Counted from the first letter of the stretch, positions 6,619 through 12,336 are shown. The stretch: DNA of 12,336 bases from JAAFIM01 sp964467315 (GCA_964467315.1 CAYXSA010000113.1:1-12336), one strand, 5' to 3'. The notes: a model not told the origin generated them from the sequence alone. A program made the numbers and translations.

Positions 6619-6677
6619 ATTGCCAACAGCCGAAACAAGCCATTTGCGAAAATTAGCATACACATTACTATACGACC

Positions 6678-7922
6678 ATGAACGAGCTACTGGAAAAGTA
6701 CAAATCCAAACAACCAGAAATTGTTTTCGAGTGGAAAGACGCAGAAACGAGCGCTGAAGGCTGGGTGGTGATAAACTCTTTACGCGGCGGCGCAGCAGGC
6801 GGCGGTACGCGTATGCGCAAGGGGCTGAATAAATCAGAGGTCGTTTCCTTGGCGAAGGTCATGGAGGTAAAATTTTCGGTCTGCGGACCGAACATTGGCG
6901 GCGCGAAGTCGGGCATCAATTTTGACCCCGCCGACCCCCGCCGACAGGAAGTACTACAGCGCTGGTACAAAGCCGTTATTCCACTGCTGAAAAACTACTA
7001 CGGCACAGGTGGCGACCTCAACGTCGATGAGCTAAAAGACGTTATTCCGATAACTGAAGATTTGGGACTTTGGCATCCGCAGGAGGGCATCGTTCGCGGG
7101 CATCTCCGACCCAATGAGGGGCAGTACATCGAGGTCATCGGGCAACTCCGTCAAGGGGTGAGCAAGGTGGTAGAAGACCCCGAATTTACGCCCGTCGTAG
7201 AAGAGAAATTTGCTGTAGCCGACCTTATCACGGGTTACGGCGTAGCGGAGGCGGCGGTACATTTTTACGACCTTTATCGCCAAAGCGAGATAAAAGGCAA
7301 GCGCGTTATTGTGCAGGGCTGGGGCAATGTGGCTGCGGCTGCGGGCTATTATCTCGCGCAAAAAGGCGCTAAAATTGTCGGCATTATCGATATTGCGGGC
7401 GGTATCATCCGCCCAGAAGGTCTGAGCTTTGAGGAAGTGCGTCAGCTTTTCTTGGATAAGCAAAATAATAAGCTGGTCGCTGCCGATATGCTCACATTTG
7501 AGCAAGCGAATGCGCAAATATGGTCAGTGCCCTGCGATGTATTTATACCAGGTGCTGCCTCGAAGCTGCTCACTGCGGCGCAGATGTCGGCTTTGCAGTC
7601 GGCGGGTTTGGAGGTCGTATCTTGCGGTGCGAATGTACCTTTTGTCGATGACCAGATATTTTTTGGCGAGACGGCAAAGCAGGTAGACCAGCAAATTAGC
7701 CTGATACCTGATTTTATAGCCAACTGCGGTATGGCACGCGTTTTTGCTTATCTGATGAAGCCGAATGCGGAATTGACAGACCGCGCTATATTTTCCGATA
7801 TATCGCTGACTATCCGCCGCGCTTTGCAAGACCTGCAAGCGGTGAACCCCAGCGAAAAGAATTTGTCAACGACGGCGCTGAACATCGCTTTAAACAAGCT
7901 GATGGGTGCTGCGGGGCAGTAA
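6678..7922 (+). CDS. Glu/Leu/Phe/Val-type amino-acid dehydrogenase (probable glutamate dehydrogenase)
   Basis: Catalyses reversible NAD(P)-dependent oxidative deamination of an amino acid to its 2-oxo acid plus ammonia. Length 414 residues. The N-terminal dimerization/catalytic domain has GGAAGGGTRMRKG (37-49), Lys65 in MEVKFSVCG, and PNIGGAKSGINFDP (71-84) with Lys77, the lysines expected in the substrate pocket. GTGGDLNVDE (109-118) has the probable catalytic Asp113. The Rossmann domain starts at about 182 (LITGYGVAEAA), with dinucleotide loop VQGWGNVAAAAG (212-223) and Asp238 ending strand 2 (GIIDIAGG). The motifs differ from the standard proteobacterial GdhA wording, so the exact substrate and the NAD/NADP preference are not settled; glutamate is the first guess. 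A single gene with a long leader and element D downstream. Confidence 0.86.
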   Translation: MNELLEKYKSKQPEIVFEWKDAETSAEGWVVINSLRGGAAGGGTRMRKGLNKSEVVSLAKVMEVKFSVCGPNIGGAKSGINFDPADPRRQEVLQRWYKAVIPLLKNYYGTGGDLNVDELKDVIPITEDLGLWHPQEGIVRGHLRPNEGQYIEVIGQLRQGVSKVVEDPEFTPVVEEKFAVADLITGYGVAEAAVHFYDLYRQSEIKGKRVIVQGWGNVAAAAGYYLAQKGAKIVGIIDIAGGIIRPEGLSFEEVRQLFLDKQNNKLVAADMLTFEQANAQIWSVPCDVFIPGAASKLLTAAQMSALQSAGLEVVSCGANVPFVDDQIFFGETAKQVDQQISLIPDFIANCGMARVFAYLMKPNAELTDRAIFSDISLTIRRALQDLQAVNPSEKNLSTTALNIALNKLMGAAGQ

Positions 7923-7944
7923 AATATAGGCAGGCTGCTTGTAT

Positions 7945-8118
7945 GGGCTATCGATGCGGAGGGCGCGCGTAGGGGCAGACCCATGGGTCTGCCCCTACGC
8001 GCGTACCCGCGCCACAGGCGCGGGTATGAGCCGACAGGCGACCACGAAGTCGACCCGACCAACGGGAGGGCACCCGTAGGCAGCGCGGCGGCGCGGCGCA
8101 GCCCCCCAAATAAAAAAA
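7945..8118 (+). repeat. Modular GC-rich palindromic repeat element D
   Basis: It begins GGCTATCGATGCGGAGGG, like the inverted left end of element A, and ends GCCCCCCAAATAAAAAAA. It holds a 40-bp perfect palindrome (7964-8003, centre CCCATGGG, arms CGCGCGTAGGGGCAGACCCA), TACCCGCGCC-ACA-GGCGCGGGTA (8004-8026), and ACGGG/CCCGT. It occupies most of the spacer 7923-8154, 36 bp ahead of the OmpA-family gene. Confidence 0.85.
7964..8003. repeat. 40-bp perfect palindrome inside element D
   Basis: Arms 7964-7983 and 7984-8003 are exact reverse complements with no spacer. The centre contains GGGTCTGCCCCTAC, a module whose shorter and looped versions occur in B (GGGCAGCC/GGCTGCCC) and E1 (GGGGCAGAC/GTCTGCCCC). 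Confidence 0.97.
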
Positions 8119-8129
8119 TACACACCAAC

Positions 8130-8143
8130 AATTTGTAATTTGT
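8130..8143. repeat. Heptanucleotide repeat, (AATTTGT)x2
   Basis: Two perfect copies of AATTTGT followed by AATT lie between the A-rich end of element D and the ATG at 8155. The array is short but belongs to the same consensus as the arrays at 1591 and 4441. Confidence 0.75.
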
Positions 8144-8154
8144 AATTCCCGAAT

Positions 8155-9933
8155 ATGTTTTCAACCGTTACCCCGTATCGTTTATTGCTTGCTTGCGCGC
8201 TGGCATTGTCGCCTTTGGCGGCGAGTGTTGTGCAGGCGCAAACTACTGTTGTCGCCAGCGACGACCAATTTGTCCGAGAAAAAGACAAAGACGCGCACGG
8301 CAAGTGGCGCAAAGGCAAAAGTCCCTTTCCCGCCCGTCCGCGCGATATGTGGCAAATCGGCTTAGGCGGCGGCAGCTTTTTGGTCGGTGCGGACGTGAAA
8401 CCGCAATTTGGCTGGGGCGCGAGTTTGCACGCACGCAAGTCGCTCGGCTATACGATGTCTTTGCGTTTGGAGGCGCTGTATGCGCAGGCGCGGGGCTTGA
8501 GCTACACGCCGACGACCTTGCGCGGCTTTCCGCAGGTATCGCCCTTTTCGCTTAGCAACGACAGAGGCGACATTACGAATGCCGATTTGTACGGCGATGC
8601 CGACCCTTTTTATGCCAATTACCGCTCGGAAGTAATGGCATTTTCGGCGCAGGCGCTGATAAATCTGAACAATATCAAGTTCCATAAACCCGCCAATAAG
8701 TGGAGTTTGAACTGGATTATCGGACTTGGTGCGGCGGCTTATCATACGCGCTACGATGCGCTCGATGCCAACGGTAGCCGCTACGATTTTCGCACGGTAG
8801 GCGATGGGCTGGATATGTCGAAACTCGCCGACCGCCGCACCCTGCGCGACAACGTGAAAGGCACGCTCGACGATGAGTACGAAACGCCTGCGCAAACCAA
8901 CAATCGCAATGCAATTACCTTCGGCAGCGATGAGAAAAAGTACACGCTGATGCCTTACCTCAATACGGGCTTGAGTCTGGAATTTTTGGTAACCAATCGG
9001 CTTTCTATCGCCATTGAGCATCAGGTATTTTTTACGGCTGACGATTATATCGATGGCAAGGCGCGCACGAACAACGGCACTTCTACGAGCGGCATTGATT
9101 TGCCGCATTATACGAGCTTGAAACTTGGTTTTCACTTAGGCAAGAAAACGAAGCGCACGCCGCCGCTTTGGTTTATCAATCCGCTAAATGACCCTTACAA
9201 AGACCTCGAAGCGCTGAAAAGCAAGGACGAAGATTTACTAAAAGACGATGACGACGACGGCGTGCCGAATAGACTCGACAAAGAGCCTGGTACGGAACCT
9301 GGCGCGGTAGTCGATACGAAAGGTCGCACCAAAGACAGCGACGGCGACAAAGTGCCCGACCATAAGGACGAGGAGCCTTTTTCTTCGCCTGGTTACCCTG
9401 TCGATGATAGGGGAGTAGCTCAAGTGCCGCAGGCGATTTATCCTGAAGACGTGAAAGTTGACGGCAATAAATTGATTATCGGCAAAGAGGTCTACGAGCC
9501 GAAGGGCACAGGTGGAGGCGGTTTGGACGGTTGGTTTTTGCCAACGGTGCATTTCAATTCGGCGCAATATAGCCTGCGTCCAGAGTCTTATACGCATCTG
9601 AAACATATTGCGGATGTGATGTTGCAGTATCCGAATATCAAGGTTGTGGTGTATGGGCATACGGATTCTCGCGCCAGCGACGAGTACAACGATATGCTTT
9701 CGTACAATCGCGCGATGGCGGCTATCGATTTTTTGCGTTTGGAATATGGCATTGATGTAAATCGTTTCATCGTGCAGTACAACGGCAAGCGCAAATCGCT
9801 GGTAACGGGAGCGAAGAAAGACGAAGAGCATTTTATGAATCGCCGCGTGGAGTTTCGGGTAGCTCGTCCAGAGGACAAATCGCAGGCGCGCCCTGCGGAG
9901 CCGAAAGACCGCAAGCAGGTTTGGAAGTATTAG
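8155..9933 (+). CDS. OmpA-family outer-membrane protein with TSP3 calcium repeats
   Basis: A 592-residue envelope protein linking outer membrane and peptidoglycan. Domains in order: Sec signal peptide (1-28, cleavage near VQA-Q); a beta-barrel-like region of alternating amphipathic strands (about 65-330, e.g. WQIGLGGGSFLVGADVK and YTSLKLGFHLGKK); an acidic linker with thrombospondin type 3-like loops, DDDDDGVPNRLDKEPGT (364-380) and DSDGDKVPDHKDEEP (394-408); and an OmpA C-terminal domain (about 463-570). The last has FNSAQYSL, VVYGHTDSRASDEYN with Asp504, and SYNRA with Arg519, the pair equivalent to the diaminopimelate-binding Asp and Arg of OmpA, then NRRVEFRV. The tail (571-592) is charged. 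This architecture is common in Bacteroidota. Monocistronic: repeat element before it, terminator after it. Confidence 0.94.
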   Translation: MFSTVTPYRLLLACALALSPLAASVVQAQTTVVASDDQFVREKDKDAHGKWRKGKSPFPARPRDMWQIGLGGGSFLVGADVKPQFGWGASLHARKSLGYTMSLRLEALYAQARGLSYTPTTLRGFPQVSPFSLSNDRGDITNADLYGDADPFYANYRSEVMAFSAQALINLNNIKFHKPANKWSLNWIIGLGAAAYHTRYDALDANGSRYDFRTVGDGLDMSKLADRRTLRDNVKGTLDDEYETPAQTNNRNAITFGSDEKKYTLMPYLNTGLSLEFLVTNRLSIAIEHQVFFTADDYIDGKARTNNGTSTSGIDLPHYTSLKLGFHLGKKTKRTPPLWFINPLNDPYKDLEALKSKDEDLLKDDDDDGVPNRLDKEPGTEPGAVVDTKGRTKDSDGDKVPDHKDEEPFSSPGYPVDDRGVAQVPQAIYPEDVKVDGNKLIIGKEVYEPKGTGGGGLDGWFLPTVHFNSAQYSLRPESYTHLKHIADVMLQYPNIKVVVYGHTDSRASDEYNDMLSYNRAMAAIDFLRLEYGIDVNRFIVQYNGKRKSLVTGAKKDEEHFMNRRVEFRVARPEDKSQARPAEPKDRKQVWKY

Positions 9934-9940
9934 TTTAAGC

Positions 9941-9963
9941 GAATACGCAGTAAACGCGTAGCG
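9941..9963 (+). repeat. Dispersed 23-bp motif, copy 3
   Basis: It has the core AGTAAACGCGTAGCG and matches the reverse complement of 1691-1713 with one mismatch, continuing into AAAAG..TGAAAA on both sides of the comparison. Located between the OmpA-family stop and its terminator. Confidence 0.75.
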
Positions 9964-10007
9964 AAAAGCGAAAAGTGAAAATGTTCGCTTTTCGCTTTTT
10001 GCTTTTT
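9960..10007 (+). terminator. Intrinsic terminator of the OmpA-family gene, made of heptamer units
   Basis: GCGAAAAGCGAAAAGTGAA (9961-9979) pairs with TTCGCTTTTCGCTTTTTGC (9984-10002) around an AATG loop. The only two irregular positions are G-U wobbles in RNA. A T-run (10003-10007) follows, 27 bp after the stop at 9933. Each arm consists of 7-bp units (AGCGAAA; TTCGCTT). The T-run is also the edge of element E1. Confidence 0.72.
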
Positions 10008-10137
10008 GGGCGTGCCCGCAGCCCCCACGGCGTGCCTAAAGGCACTTGTTTAAAAGGGGCTGCGGTCGGGCTATGCGGGGCAGACACATTGGTCTGCCCC
10101 TAGTATGCGCTTCGCGTTCACTTCGTGTTCCTCACGC
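10003..10137 (-). repeat. Modular GC-rich palindromic repeat element E1
   Basis: On the minus strand it runs from GCGTGAGG to GGGCACGCCCAAAAA. Modules: GGGGCAGAC/GTCTGCCCC hairpin (about 10077-10100), the shared block GCATAGCCCGACC (complement of 10064-10076), the stem CCGCAGCCCC/GGGGCTGCGG (10016-10025 with 10056-10065), which encloses GTGCC-TAAA-GGCAC (10032-10045), and copy 4 of the 23-bp motif (10108-10130). Confidence 0.84.
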
Positions 10138-10142
10138 GGCTT

Positions 10143-10170
10143 GCTCTTGCGCCAGAAGGGGCGCAAGAGC
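10143..10170. repeat. 11-bp perfect hairpin between E1 and E2
   Basis: GCTCTTGCGCC (10143-10153) pairs with GGCGCAAGAGC (10160-10170) around a 6-nt loop. The rest of 10138-10255 shows no gene. Confidence 0.85.
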
Positions 10171-10255
10171 GCAGGGTGCTGCGTATAAGTAGGGCGTATT
10201 CCGCAGTTAGACGCAATACCTTACGGATAAAAGGGGCACTTTGGGGTTTAGATTA

Positions 10256-10378
10256 GCGTGAGGGATAGGAGCGGCGCGAAGCGGTACGCGCCGCGAAGGG
10301 GCGCGTACTGAAACCGCGCATAGCCCGACCCGAAGCGCCAAAGGCGCGGCGGGGCACGCCCCAAAAAAATAAAAAAAG
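10256..10378 (+). repeat. Modular GC-rich palindromic repeat element E2
   Basis: It runs from GCGTGAGGGATAGGAGCGG to GGGGCACGCCCCAAAAAAA. It shares both ends and the block GCGCATAGCCCGACC (10316-10330) with element B, and has a GCGCC-AAA-GGCGC hairpin. It is opposite to E1, so the T- and A-run ends face outward and the 10003-10378 unit has terminal inverted repeats. Confidence 0.85.
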
Positions 10379-10387
10379 TTATTAAAA

Positions 10388-10418
10388 TTTGCAAATACAA
10401 AATGGCTATCTATATTTG
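10388..10418 (+). promoter_or_regulatory. Bacteroidota-type promoter for the recombinase gene
   Basis: TTTG (10388-10391), 19 nt, then TATATTTG (10411-10418). This is the best consensus match in the window. Transcription would start near 10425 and give a leader of about 120 nt carrying a short ORF. It begins 10 bp after the A-rich end of E2. Confidence 0.65.
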
Positions 10419-10451
10419 TGTATTGCATTGCTAAAAATCGAACGGGGACTC

Positions 10452-10511
10452 ATGGAAAGTAGCTTGAAAACTACGAAAATGGGACTCACGCTCGGCTATG
10501 CCGCGCAATAA
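10452..10511 (+). CDS. Possible 19-residue leader peptide
   Basis: ATG at 10452 to TAA at 10509-10511 encodes MESSLKTTKMGLTLGYAAQ. It lies between a strong promoter match and the recombinase, ending 32 bp before the recombinase ATG. A GGGG tract sits just before its ATG. The octamer GGGACTCA is present both at 10445-10452 and at 10481-10488, the second inside this ORF. It could be a translated leader that couples or attenuates recombinase expression, or a chance frame. No database-level evidence is available. Confidence 0.3.
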   Translation: MESSLKTTKMGLTLGYAAQ

Positions 10512-10543
10512 ACCCCAAAAAAACCGCTAAATCCCTTTGAAAT

Positions 10544-12172
10544 ATGTTAAAATTACGCCCTATACAGTACAAGGAGGAAGGTTGGAAAATTGGTATAAGA
10601 CAGTACCAATTAGACGCGATGGCTTGGAAAAAGCTGCGCAAATGTGTCGAATTAAAATATAGCAAAACATATAGTTGTTGGTATTTCGCATTTGAAGCGG
10701 CGCTATTGCGGCGTGTTTTAGAGGCATTTCCCGATGCGGAGTATGTGGGCGAATTGCCAAAGGAGTCGCCAAAAAGTGCAGAAAAAACAGCGGAAGCAGC
10801 GCCACAAAATGCGACCATAACGATTTGCGAGGAGGATAATCGGCGTGGCTGGTGGGTAGCTTGTGCGCGGGAGACGGGGCAAGCGTTGAAAAAAGAGACT
10901 TCGGGGGCGGTTTGGTTTGGGGAAAAGCGTTTGTGGTTTGTGCCAGCGCGTAAGGGGAATTGGGGGGAATTGGAGCGAATTACGGGAGAGAAGCCGCCAT
11001 TTTTAACTTTTCCAAATCGAGAGGAGCGTCCCGAAAAACTGGTACGGATAGAGCTGCACCCGCAGCGTTTGGATTATGTTTTGGTTCATCTGCCGTATAG
11101 TGCGGAGGCTTACGAGTTGATACAAGCGACGAATAGCCGTTATTTTGATAAGTCGCTTAGTCGCTGGACGATACCGAATACGGCGGCTCTGCGCGTGGAT
11201 CTGGTGGAGCGTTTTGAGCAGGCGGGTTTTAGGGTGGAAGTCGGCGAGGAGGTGGAGGCGAATACGATAGGGGAGCGCTCTGGGCGCGATGCGGAAAACC
11301 GCGAGTATAAGGGCTGGCTATCGAAGTTACCGCTTGATTTGCAGCCTATATTTGCGGCCTATATAGATACTTTGATGCTTCGGAATTACAGCGTATCGAC
11401 TATAAAGAATTATAGGCTTTTGCTTTGGGATTATTGTCAGGCGCATGCGCCTCTTAGTCCTGATAATATCTCCTCGACTGCGGCGCAGGCATGGCTTACG
11501 GAAAAAGTAAGAACGGGTTGGGGGGCTTCTTCGCTGGTTTCGGCGGTTTCGGCGCTTCGTTTTTACTATATACAGATGCTTCGGCGCAATGATTGGGAGT
11601 TTTTTCTGCCCTTTCCGCGCAGGGAAGAGAAATTGCCGAATATCTTAGGGCAACGAGAGGTGCGGGCTTTGTTTGATGCTGTCAATAATTTGAAGCATAG
11701 AACGATGCTATTGATGGGCTATGCAGCGGGTTTGCGGGTGAGCGAGGTGGTTGGCTTGCGGCTTGCGGATATAGATTCTGAGCGTATGGTCATCACTATC
11801 AAAGCTTCCAAAGGTAATAAAGACCGCTGTGTGATGCTTTCGGAAACTTTACTCGATACGCTGCGTATGTACTACAAAGCCTACCTTCCAAAGGATTGGT
11901 TATTCGAGGGAATGCACTGCGATAGATACAGTGTCAGGAGCCTACAAAAGATATTTCAACGCGCAAAAGAAGCAGCACTCATACGGAAGGAGGTCTCCTT
12001 TCATTCGCTGCGCCATAGCTTCGCTACGCACTTACACGAAGGCGGCACAGATATACGCATTATCCAAGAATTGCTCGGACACAACAGCCCGAAGACAACA
12101 GAAATTTATACCCATGTTAGCACTCGCACCATTCAGCGTGTGAAAAGCCCCTTAGATAATTTGCCCGTCTAA
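10544..12172 (+). CDS. Tyrosine recombinase/integrase with extended N-terminal region
   Basis: DNA strand-exchange enzyme of the Xer/phage integrase family, 542 residues and longer than the usual 300-400. The C-terminal catalytic domain (about 363-535) is complete: Arg398 (AAGLRVSEV), Lys423 (ASKGNKDR), His487 and Arg490 (FHSLRHSFATHL), His513 (LLGHNS), nucleophile Tyr522 (IYTHVS). A SAM-like core-binding domain precedes it (about 262-355, YIDTLMLRNYSVSTIKNYR). Residues 1-235 seem to hold three units of about 60 residues, each with an aromatic/Trp centre: CWYFAF (45-50), LWFVPA (130-135), RWTIPN (208-213). The pattern resembles HARP-like DNA-binding modules. Its target site is unknown, and no excisionase or cargo gene is visible. 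It has its own promoter. It could act in integration of a mobile element, genomic inversion, or resolution. Confidence 0.9.
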   Translation: MLKLRPIQYKEEGWKIGIRQYQLDAMAWKKLRKCVELKYSKTYSCWYFAFEAALLRRVLEAFPDAEYVGELPKESPKSAEKTAEAAPQNATITICEEDNRRGWWVACARETGQALKKETSGAVWFGEKRLWFVPARKGNWGELERITGEKPPFLTFPNREERPEKLVRIELHPQRLDYVLVHLPYSAEAYELIQATNSRYFDKSLSRWTIPNTAALRVDLVERFEQAGFRVEVGEEVEANTIGERSGRDAENREYKGWLSKLPLDLQPIFAAYIDTLMLRNYSVSTIKNYRLLLWDYCQAHAPLSPDNISSTAAQAWLTEKVRTGWGASSLVSAVSALRFYYIQMLRRNDWEFFLPFPRREEKLPNILGQREVRALFDAVNNLKHRTMLLMGYAAGLRVSEVVGLRLADIDSERMVITIKASKGNKDRCVMLSETLLDTLRMYYKAYLPKDWLFEGMHCDRYSVRSLQKIFQRAKEAALIRKEVSFHSLRHSFATHLHEGGTDIRIIQELLGHNSPKTTEIYTHVSTRTIQRVKSPLDNLPV

Positions 12173-12336
12173 GCACGAAAACGAACAGCGTTTTAATCAT
12201 GCTTTTCTTTTTTATGGACAGCAAAAACGTAAATTTGTTGAACGTCTAAGCCAGAAGAGAAAAAAGAGGCGGGAAAGAGGAGTTGCGCGGCATATACGAA
12301 AAAGAGTTCACAAAAATTTAGACGCTATAAATAATT
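12173..12336. other. Terminal spacer, no gene seen
   Basis: AT-richer than the other spacers. CGTCTAAGC occurs at 12166-12174 (over the recombinase stop) and again at 12243-12251. TTAGACGCTATA at 12318-12329 resembles TTAGACGCAATA at 10207-10218. No ORF, tRNA or clear terminator was found. Confidence 0.5.

Noticed and set aside
6299..6681. Three overlapping plus-strand ORFs of 71-90 residues
   Set aside because: They cross element C and its palindromes in three frames; no conserved protein features.
7032..7517. 161-residue minus-strand ORF
   Set aside because: It is antisense to the conserved dehydrogenase.
8362..9135. 257-residue minus-strand ORF inside the OmpA-family gene
   Set aside because: It is a shadow of a well-supported gene; Arg- and Ala-rich with no domain.
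9238..9831. 197-residue minus-strand ORF
   Set aside because: It is antisense to the TSP3 and OmpA domains of the plus-strand gene, with no recognisable features.
10207..10428. 73-residue minus-strand ORF
   Set aside because: It covers element E2 and the recombinase promoter, and its sequence is explained by the repeat.
10256..10543. Integron attI/attC-like site upstream of the recombinase
   Set aside because: The recombinase lacks an obvious IntI-type signature, and no cassette array or attC consensus is seen; the hairpins belong to the dispersed repeat family.

Overview
The window looks like chromosome of a Bacteroidota bacterium, probably near the Cytophagales. The evidence is: promoters of the form TTG/TTTG-N19-21-TAnnTTTG, genes mostly without Shine-Dalgarno sequences, an OmpA-family protein with thrombospondin type 3 calcium repeats, and intergenic spacers full of 7-bp tandem repeats and GC-rich hairpin elements. 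No tRNA, rRNA or CRISPR array was seen.

Layout, left to right: the 3' part of a class II glycyl-tRNA synthetase gene and, 9 bp later, a SAM-dependent methyltransferase (1-1586, +). A repeat-filled spacer follows (1587-1901). Next is a minus-strand two-gene unit (1902-3144) of an RsbR-like STAS protein overlapping a small SpoIIAA-like protein, with a well-formed promoter at 3198-3230. A four-helix membrane protein (3221-3640, -) diverges from a lipoprotein (3662-4441, +). A second repeat-rich spacer leads to an unrecognised secreted protein (4783-5505, +). A perfect hairpin separates this from a Mn-type superoxide dismutase (5646-6260, -). A third repeat-containing spacer precedes a Glu/Leu/Phe/Val-type dehydrogenase (6678-7922, +). 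Element D lies between it and an OmpA-family outer-membrane protein (8155-9933, +). A 610-bp spacer with two opposed repeat elements leads to a promoter, a possible 19-codon leader ORF and a complete tyrosine recombinase (10544-12172, +). The last 164 bp hold no recognisable gene.

Most genes are housekeeping or envelope functions. The accessory signal is in the spacers and the recombinase. Six copies of a modular palindrome-rich element (called A, B, C, D, E1 and E2 here) occupy five spacers. All have an A- or T-run at one end, and several abut heptanucleotide repeats; three of the heptamer units reduce to one consensus, (A/C)A(C/T)T(C/T)GT. The recombinase carries about 250 extra N-terminal residues that appear to contain three copies of a roughly 60-residue tryptophan-centred module. 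No multi-gene defence or mobile system is complete in the window.
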